NCBI GenBank assembly: GCA_031278215.1 | Contig: JAITKV010000034.1 | Span: forward strand, 1 to 64,000 | DNA from: Spirochaetaceae bacterium | Lineage (GTDB): Bacteria > Spirochaetota > Spirochaetia > Treponematales > Breznakiellaceae | Length of the DNA stretch: 64,000 nucleotides | Direction of reading: 5' to 3' | Shown here: piece after piece, positions 58,731 to 64,000 of the stretch | Position numbering within the stretch: the first letter of the stretch is position 1 | Layout: every line of letters starts with the position of its first letter | The notes under the pieces: generated by a model | What the model was told of the DNA's origin: nothing | What the model saw: only the letters and a program-made list of their open reading frames with translations | Databases searched by the model: none | Translations under genes and position numbers: made by a program

Positions 58731-60910
58731 GCTTCATGCCCCCCTTCGTCATCACTGTGCAGATAATCACACTGGGGATTAATGCAGCCCTTATGGACGC
58801 CGTTTTTTTTGTCGTACTTTTCCACCAAAAACCAGCCGCACTTGGGGCAGTTTTGCTTGGGCAGGGGTTTAAAGTGGCTTATAAAATCACAGTCCGGATA
58901 ATTGGCGCAGCCGTAGAATTCCTTACCCCGGCCCTTGGTCTTCCTGGCCACAATGTCCCCGCCGCATTTGGGGCAAACCGCCAGGGGTATGGACCGGGTG
59001 TTCTTACAATCCGGAAAGCCCGAACAGGCTAAAAAGAACCCAAAGCGGCCCAGTTTTTTAACCATGGGCTTGCCGCATTTTTCGCAGATCAAATCGGTCT
59101 TTTCGTCCAGGGTCCCCTTGTAGGATTCCAGGGTTTTTCCCACCTCGTCCACCAGGTCTTTAAAGGGATCGTAAAATTCTTTTATCATATCGGGCCAGCG
59201 TATGCGGTTCTCTTCTACCGCATCAAGTTTAGTTTCCATGGAAGCGGTAAAGGTAACATCCACCACATGGGGAAAATACTCACAGAGCATGTCGCTGATC
59301 ATCTTTCCCAGCAGGGTGGGCACCAGTTGTTTGTTGGATCTGGTAACGTAATAGCGGTCCAGCAGCACCGATATAATGGGGGCATAGGTAGAAGGACGGC
59401 CTATGCCCTTTTCTTCCAGGGTCTTTACGATTGAAGCGTCCGTATACCGGGGGGGGCCCTGGGTAAAGTGCTGTTCGGGGTAGAATTTTTCCACCGTCAG
59501 CGCGTCCCCCTTTTTAACCGGGGGAACGGGGCTGCCCTTTTCCTCTTTTGTGGTTAGCAGCTTCATTACCTGATAGAAGCCCCGCTCGATTATCTTGGTT
59601 CCGGCAATCCTAAAAATTCCCTCTCCCCCTCCGTCCGCTTCGGGGATCGCCGCAGAAATATCTATACTTATCGTTTTGGTCCTGGCGTTCTTCATCTGGC
59701 AGGCGGTAAAACGTTCCCAGACCAGCGTATACAGCCGCAGTTGATCCCGGCTAAGGGTTTCCTTTAGCGAATCCGGGGTGTACTGCACATAGGTGGGCCT
59801 AATGGCCTCGTGGGCATCCTGGGCGTTTTTTCGCACCGAGTATTCCACCGGGGCCCCGGGCAGATCCCCGGGATAGTTCCGGGCTATCCAGTCCCGGACT
59901 TCCGTTACGGCCAGGTTGGAAATACGGACCGAATCGGTGCGCATATAGGTAATAAGCCCCACCCTGCCCTGGCCGATATCCACCCCCTCGTAAAGCTGCT
60001 GGGCAATCTGCATGGTTTTTTTGCTGGTAAACCCAAGTCTGTTGGCCGCCGTCTGCTGAAGCTGGGAGGTGGTAAAGGGGGGTTTGGGTTTAACGGTTTT
60101 TTCTGTTTCCCGTATATCCGCCACCATGCAGGGGGAATTTTTAAGCATCCCGATAAGCCGCTGGACTTCTTCTTCGTTCCGCAGCTCCGGTTTTTTACCC
60201 TGCCAAAGAACCAGTTGGGCGCTAAACTGGCGGCCCTCGCCCTTGCCCGTCTTAAAATCCGCCTCCACGGTCCAGTATTCTTCGGGGGTAAAGGATTCCA
60301 CTTCCTTTTCCCGGTCGCAGATAAGCCGCAGGGCCACGGACTGCACCCTGCCGGCGGAAAGGCCGTTTTTTACTTTTTTCCAGAGCAGGGGTGAAAGATT
60401 ATAGCCCACCAGTCTGTCCAGAACCCGCCGGGCCTTTTGGGCGTTTACCTTTGATTCGTCTATTCCCGAAGGATTCCCCACCGCTTCTCTAATCGCCTGG
60501 GGGGTAATCTCGTTAAAACTAATCCGTTTAATGGGAACCTGTTCCGCCTTGGCGGTAATGGCCCGGCGCAGATGCCAGGCTATGGCCTCTCCTTCCCGGT
60601 CATTATCGCTTGCCAGAAGAACCTCCCCGGCCCGCTTCGCGTCCCCCTGCAGTTCCTTAAGCAGCCGGGCCCTTCCCCGGACGGTGATGTACTCAGGCTC
60701 AAATTCATGATCCACGTCGATGGCGAGCCGGGATTTGGGAAGATCGATTAAATGCCCCATGGACGCCTTAACGCTGTACTGGGACCCCAGGTATTTTTCG
60801 ATGGTCTTTGCCTTGGCCGGAGATTCGACAATTACCAGGATCTTTTTGTCCAGGCTTGCCTTTTTCGTTTTCCCGGTTCTGATTTTAACCCCGCTTTTCT
60901 TTGTGCTCAT
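58727..60910 (-). CDS. topA: DNA topoisomerase I
   Basis: A 727-residue type IA topoisomerase. Toprim ILVIVESPAKAKTIEKYLG, LASDNDREGEAIAWHLRRA, catalytic Tyr in GLITYMRTDSVRISN, and three C-terminal zinc ribbons (CEKCG, CPKCGG, CPKCGW at about residues 600-715). Removes negative supercoils. The N-terminus has a short Lys-rich extension (STKKSGVKIRTGKTKK). Confidence 0.96.
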   Translation of the reverse strand: MSTKKSGVKIRTGKTKKASLDKKILVIVESPAKAKTIEKYLGSQYSVKASMGHLIDLPKSRLAIDVDHEFEPEYITVRGRARLLKELQGDAKRAGEVLLASDNDREGEAIAWHLRRAITAKAEQVPIKRISFNEITPQAIREAVGNPSGIDESKVNAQKARRVLDRLVGYNLSPLLWKKVKNGLSAGRVQSVALRLICDREKEVESFTPEEYWTVEADFKTGKGEGRQFSAQLVLWQGKKPELRNEEEVQRLIGMLKNSPCMVADIRETEKTVKPKPPFTTSQLQQTAANRLGFTSKKTMQIAQQLYEGVDIGQGRVGLITYMRTDSVRISNLAVTEVRDWIARNYPGDLPGAPVEYSVRKNAQDAHEAIRPTYVQYTPDSLKETLSRDQLRLYTLVWERFTACQMKNARTKTISIDISAAIPEADGGGEGIFRIAGTKIIERGFYQVMKLLTTKEEKGSPVPPVKKGDALTVEKFYPEQHFTQGPPRYTDASIVKTLEEKGIGRPSTYAPIISVLLDRYYVTRSNKQLVPTLLGKMISDMLCEYFPHVVDVTFTASMETKLDAVEENRIRWPDMIKEFYDPFKDLVDEVGKTLESYKGTLDEKTDLICEKCGKPMVKKLGRFGFFLACSGFPDCKNTRSIPLAVCPKCGGDIVARKTKGRGKEFYGCANYPDCDFISHFKPLPKQNCPKCGWFLVEKYDKKNGVHKGCINPQCDYLHSDDEGGHEA

Positions 60911-60919
60911 ACATTCCTT

Positions 60920-61741
60920 TTATACGTCAAGTTCCCGCCGTAAAGATTCCGCCAGAATACCGCCGTAGGAGGCATTTTTTAATTCCCCGCCGGCCTGTAC
61001 CCTGCTGCCGCCGTTCCGTTCAAGGGCCGCGGCCTCAAAACCCCATTCCTCCAGCACCTCGGCGGCCCGGGAAATAACCCGGCACCCCTCGCGGGCAAGT
61101 CTTCTGGTTCCTTCTCCCAGGGAAGAATCGAGCCCCGCAGAGGCCACGAACAGATCCCGTCCCTGTTCCAGCGCAAAGCGGGCGGTATGCAGGGCCCCCG
61201 AAGAAGCGGGGGCTTCTACAATAACCGTCCCCCGGGCAATTCCCGAGATGATCCGGTTCCGCTGGGGAAAATGCCATTTTCGCGGTCCGGTTCCGCAAGG
61301 ATATTCGCTTACCAGGGATCCGCCCGCCGCCAGGATCCGCCGGGCAAGCCCCCGGTTTGAAGCCGGGTATACCTCGTCCACCGAAGAGCCCAGCACCGCC
61401 ACGGTAGATCCCCCGGATTCCAGACATCCCCGGTGGGCCAGGGCGTCTATGCCCAGGGCAAGGCCCGAGATAACCGGTATGCCGTAGCGGGCAAATTCCC
61501 GGCCCAATTCCAGGGCCTGGAGCGAAGCGGCGGCGCTGGGCTTCCGGGTTCCCACCAGGGCAATGGCGGGAACCGTGGGATCCGGAAGTTTTCCCCGGTA
61601 GTACAGCCGCGCCGGGGGATCGTAAATTTCCCCCAGCAAGGGCGGATACCCGGCGGAATCCCGCTCTACCCGGGCTATACCCAGGATCTCTTCCGGGACC
61701 CCTTTTCCGGGAGGGTAAAAGCCCCTACCTGTACCACGCAT
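60920..61741 (-). CDS. dprA: DNA processing protein DprA
   Basis: A 273-residue Rossmann-like protein that loads RecA on incoming single-stranded DNA in transformation. LVGTRKPS, ISGLALGIDALAHRG, VAVLGSSVDEVYPASNRGLA, FPQRNRIISGIARGTVIVEA are the conserved blocks. A short start and a C-terminal winged-helix-sized tail remain. It overlaps the TPR gene by 17 bases. Usual order next to topA. Confidence 0.92.
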   Translation of the reverse strand: MRGTGRGFYPPGKGVPEEILGIARVERDSAGYPPLLGEIYDPPARLYYRGKLPDPTVPAIALVGTRKPSAAASLQALELGREFARYGIPVISGLALGIDALAHRGCLESGGSTVAVLGSSVDEVYPASNRGLARRILAAGGSLVSEYPCGTGPRKWHFPQRNRIISGIARGTVIVEAPASSGALHTARFALEQGRDLFVASAGLDSSLGEGTRRLAREGCRVISRAAEVLEEWGFEAAALERNGGSRVQAGGELKNASYGGILAESLRRELDV

Positions 61742-62459
61742 TCATCACCTGCTGTTTATTGTTTTCTACCTGGGCCCGCAGTTCCGCATTTTTGGTAATA
61801 CCCAGGATCCTGTCGTACAAATCTACCGCCCCTTGATAATCTTCTGTCATGTACCGGGCCGCGGCAAGGACAAACATCGCGTCCGTATCCTTGGCGTTAA
61901 TGTCCAAAAACCGTTCCAGATACGGAACCGCTTCCGCGGGCCGGTTAAATTCAAATACATACAGCACCGAAAGCCCATATAAAGCTTTTCCATAGCGTTC
62001 GTCTATGTCAATGGCCCGCAGATAGGCCTGTTCCGCGATGCGAAAATGATTTTCCTGTTCCGCCGGGGCAAAATACTCCGATTTAGCCAGGGTTCCCGCG
62101 GATATCCCGATAAGGTACTGGACCGTTTCGTCCTCGGGATAGTACTGGGCCGCCCGTTCCAGGGCCTCCAGGGCTTCCCCATAGAGTTTTTTGTCCACCA
62201 GCCGGGACCCCAGGATCTTCCAGTATATCCCGGTTTGCCCCGAATCTTTAAGATGTTCCTCTATTTTAGTTTCGTACAAGGCAATGGCCTTTCGCAAATC
62301 TTCAATAGTTTGGGGCGGCGCCCCCCGGGGGCTTAACGCGGCAATTTGGGCGGCCAAAGAATGGCGGGCGGCGATTTTTTTGTAGGCAAAGACTCCGGCA
62401 AATCCGGCAACCAGAATAATAAGAATCACGACCGATTTGGCCGTTCCTTTTTTAGCCAT
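61725..62459 (-). CDS. Membrane-anchored TPR protein
   Basis: A 244-residue protein. I start it at ATG 62459 (MAKKGTAK), eight bases inside the xerD-like gene; a longer frame to 62522 has no support. One N-terminal helix (SVVILIILVAGFAGVFAY) then TPR units (KKLYGEALEALERAAQYYPED, YLRAIDIDERYGKALYGLSVL). Located between xerD-like gene and dprA as in T. pallidum; function unknown. Confidence 0.8.
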   Translation of the reverse strand: MAKKGTAKSVVILIILVAGFAGVFAYKKIAARHSLAAQIAALSPRGAPPQTIEDLRKAIALYETKIEEHLKDSGQTGIYWKILGSRLVDKKLYGEALEALERAAQYYPEDETVQYLIGISAGTLAKSEYFAPAEQENHFRIAEQAYLRAIDIDERYGKALYGLSVLYVFEFNRPAEAVPYLERFLDINAKDTDAMFVLAAARYMTEDYQGAVDLYDRILGITKNAELRAQVENNKQQVMNAWYR

Positions 62460-63360
62460 GGTATACCCCCAGGTTTGGTAAATATTTCCGGTGGCTTTCC
62501 CTAAGCAGAGAAACATCCACATGGGTATAGATCTGGGTAGTCACGGGACTGGCATGGCCTAACAGTTCCTGTACCTGCCGCAGGTCCGCCCCCCCCGCTA
62601 AAAGTTCGGTGGCAAAACTATGCCTTAGGGCGTGGAGCTTGGAACTGGTTCCGGCTACCAGGGACAAAAGGGCGTAGCTCTTCCATATACCCTTTCGGGA
62701 AAGCCGCCTGCCCCGGCGGTTTAAAAAAAACGCCCCCGTCTGCCGCGGCCCCGCCAGCGAGGGGCGGACCGTGTCCAGATACCGCCTTAGCCACAGCGCC
62801 GCCTCGTCCCCAAAGATCGCCATCCGTTCCTTGTTTCCTTTGCCCTTTAGGCGCAGTATTCTTTCGCTAAAAAAAACATCCTTCACGTTCAAATGAACCG
62901 CTTCGGAGACCCGCAATCCCGCGGAATAGATCAATTCAAAGATCGCCCGGTTCCGTACACCCAAGGGCTTTGCGGCGTCCGCCGCTTCCAACAGGGCCTC
63001 GATTTTTTGCCGGGAAAGAACCGCCGGCAGCCTAAAGGAGCGCCGGGGCATTTCCAACACCGCCGCGGGATTGTCCTTCCGTAAATCCATGCCGCCAAGG
63101 TAGCGGAAAAAAGACCGCAGGGCCGAAACCGTCTTGGCGGCGGACCGGGAACTGATGCGCTCCCGCCGGTCCTCCAGGTATTCGGTAAGCAGGGCGGCAT
63201 CCACGGCCTTAAGGGCTTCTTCCAAAGAAGGGTCCGCGGAAGCGCGGTTAAGCCATGCAAGAAAACAGCGTATTTCCCCCTCGTAGGTTTCCACCGTCAG
63301 GACTGACCGGCGTTCCAACACAAGCAGCCAGGTCCGGAAGCCGGAAAGAAAATCCTTCAT
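62452..63360 (-). CDS. xerD: Tyrosine recombinase, XerD-like
   Basis: A 302-residue recombinase with catalytic Arg in SAGLRVSEAVHLNVKD, KGKGNKERMAIF (Lys loop), LHALRHSFATELLAGGADLRQ and LGHASPVTTQIYTHV. It would pair with the XerC-like protein encoded at 57795-58730 at dif. Assignment of C versus D is by context. Overlaps ftsZ by four bases. Confidence 0.87.
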   Translation of the reverse strand: MKDFLSGFRTWLLVLERRSVLTVETYEGEIRCFLAWLNRASADPSLEEALKAVDAALLTEYLEDRRERISSRSAAKTVSALRSFFRYLGGMDLRKDNPAAVLEMPRRSFRLPAVLSRQKIEALLEAADAAKPLGVRNRAIFELIYSAGLRVSEAVHLNVKDVFFSERILRLKGKGNKERMAIFGDEAALWLRRYLDTVRPSLAGPRQTGAFFLNRRGRRLSRKGIWKSYALLSLVAGTSSKLHALRHSFATELLAGGADLRQVQELLGHASPVTTQIYTHVDVSLLRESHRKYLPNLGVYHG

Positions 63361-64000
63361 AAGCCGGCGCTTTGTCCCTGTTCGAGGGTTTTTTCCGTTT
63401 TCTCCGCCTCCATGGGAAAGCGCATCACCGTGGGAACATCCAGATCTTCCTGCCGGTAGTTTCTAAGGGCAAGATATTCCATGCGGTTCCGGGAGGAACG
63501 GTTTGTAAAGGAATTCCATTCCTCAAACCCCACCACGTCTTTTTCCCGGCTATGGCCGGAAGCCGCCCCGCCCCCGTCCATGGTTAAGGCGGGGCTTTGA
63601 AACCCCGTGGCAATAACCGTTACCTGCAGCCGGTCTTCTAATTCCTGGTTCAGCACGGCGCCGGCAATAATTTGAACATCCGGATCCGCCTTTTCGGTGA
63701 TAATCTCCACCACATCTTCCAGTTCCGTTAGGGCGAAACTTTCGCCCCCGGAAACATTTACCAGAAGCCGGCGGGCCCCCACGATGGTTGTATCTTCCAA
63801 CAGGGGATTTTCCATGGCCCGGATCGCCGCTTCCTGGGCCCGGTTTTCTCCCGAGGCCGTTCCAATTCCCATTAGGGCGTCGCCCTGGCCGTACATGGTG
63901 CTCTTTACATCCGCAAAGTCTATATTAATAAGACCGGTCTCTAAAATCAAATCCGAAATACCCTGTACTCCCTGGCGCAGTATTTCATCCGCCTTGTGGA
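63357..64000 (-). CDS. ftsZ: Cell division protein FtsZ, C-terminal part
   Basis: The frame is open to the right edge; the 5' part lies outside. Readable from the edge: HKADEILRQGVQGISDLILE, then GLINIDFADVKSTMYGQGDALMGIGTASGENRA, the T7-loop region and start of the C-terminal domain of FtsZ, the tubulin-like division GTPase. The C-terminal linker and tail (YRQEDLDVPTVMRFPMEAEK) resemble the D-x-P-x-hydrophobic-x-R peptide (DVPTVMR) that binds FtsA. Confidence 0.95.
   Translation of the reverse strand, partial: HKADEILRQGVQGISDLILETGLINIDFADVKSTMYGQGDALMGIGTASGENRAQEAAIRAMENPLLEDTTIVGARRLLVNVSGGESFALTELEDVVEIITEKADPDVQIIAGAVLNQELEDRLQVTVIATGFQSPALTMDGGGAASGHSREKDVVGFEEWNSFTNRSSRNRMEYLALRNYRQEDLDVPTVMRFPMEAEKTEKTLEQGQSAGL

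Noticed and set aside
1-64000. tRNA and rRNA genes
   Set aside because: I looked for T-arm and anticodon-arm patterns in the intergenic gaps; the TTCGAAC at about 58-64 has no matching arms. None is supported.

Overview
The window reads as chromosomal DNA of a treponeme (Spirochaetota). The evidence is a right-hand block in the order ftsZ, xerD-like, TPR protein, dprA, topA, xerC-like, hslV, hslU, flgB, flgC, fliE, fliF, fliG, fliH, fliI, fliJ (all minus strand), which from memory matches the Treponema pallidum TP0390-TP0403 neighbourhood, together with treponemal families further left: a FadL-like/UPF0164 outer-membrane protein next to a sensor-SpoIIE phosphatase, an HTH-EIIA(Ntr) fusion, DUF4954 and a GH57-DUF4912 pair. 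Base composition is GC-rich, unlike T. pallidum or T. denticola, so a gut or environmental treponeme is more likely.

Layout. 1-650: no protein gene seen; minus-strand promoters, hairpins and a palindrome flanked by an 8-bp direct repeat. 649-11233: DUF1848 protein, small coiled-coil protein, giant SpoIIE-type phosphatase with an extracytoplasmic beta-propeller, its translationally coupled TPR partner, and a divergent outer-membrane barrel. 11287-19915: GH57-like protein, DUF4912 protein, RluA-type pseudouridine synthase, transglutaminase-like protein, HTH-PTS IIA, cytidine deaminase, beta-propeller protein with a degenerate LytM protein, and a methyltransferase. 19923-24767: maltodextrin-type unit (malQ, two permeases, binding lipoprotein; no ATPase). 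24976-34007: TrpR-like repressor, aconitase-family hydratase, DUF4954, diacylglycerol-kinase-like lipid kinase, FGGY kinase and a PRPP synthetase-like protein.

33940-48560 is the most unusual region: an all-minus-strand array of eight truncated Rhs modules. Each has a short, GC-rich, mutually similar Rhs core fragment; seven carry or retain a different C-terminal domain and one has lost nearly all of it. Each is followed at very short distance by a small AT-rich gene. All eight small genes begin with a signal peptide or lipobox, which suggests immunity proteins acting in the periplasm or at the envelope. Two of them are clear paralogues. One C-terminal domain is an M23/LytM peptidase, another (frameshifted) carries an HEXXH motif. 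A tandem-repeat TPR gene split by one stop codon lies inside the array. A 93-bp repeat carrying a minus-strand promoter sits at three junctions, and there is no full-length rhs gene in the window.

48650-64000: the flagellar basal-body/export operon and the housekeeping genes upstream of it, tightly packed, with a sigma-28-like promoter candidate directly before flgB.

A second theme is regulatory: several genes have a good -10 box ending about seven bases before the start codon, so their mRNAs should be leaderless. Coordinates of starts were adjusted where overlap, Shine-Dalgarno or promoter position favoured an internal codon.
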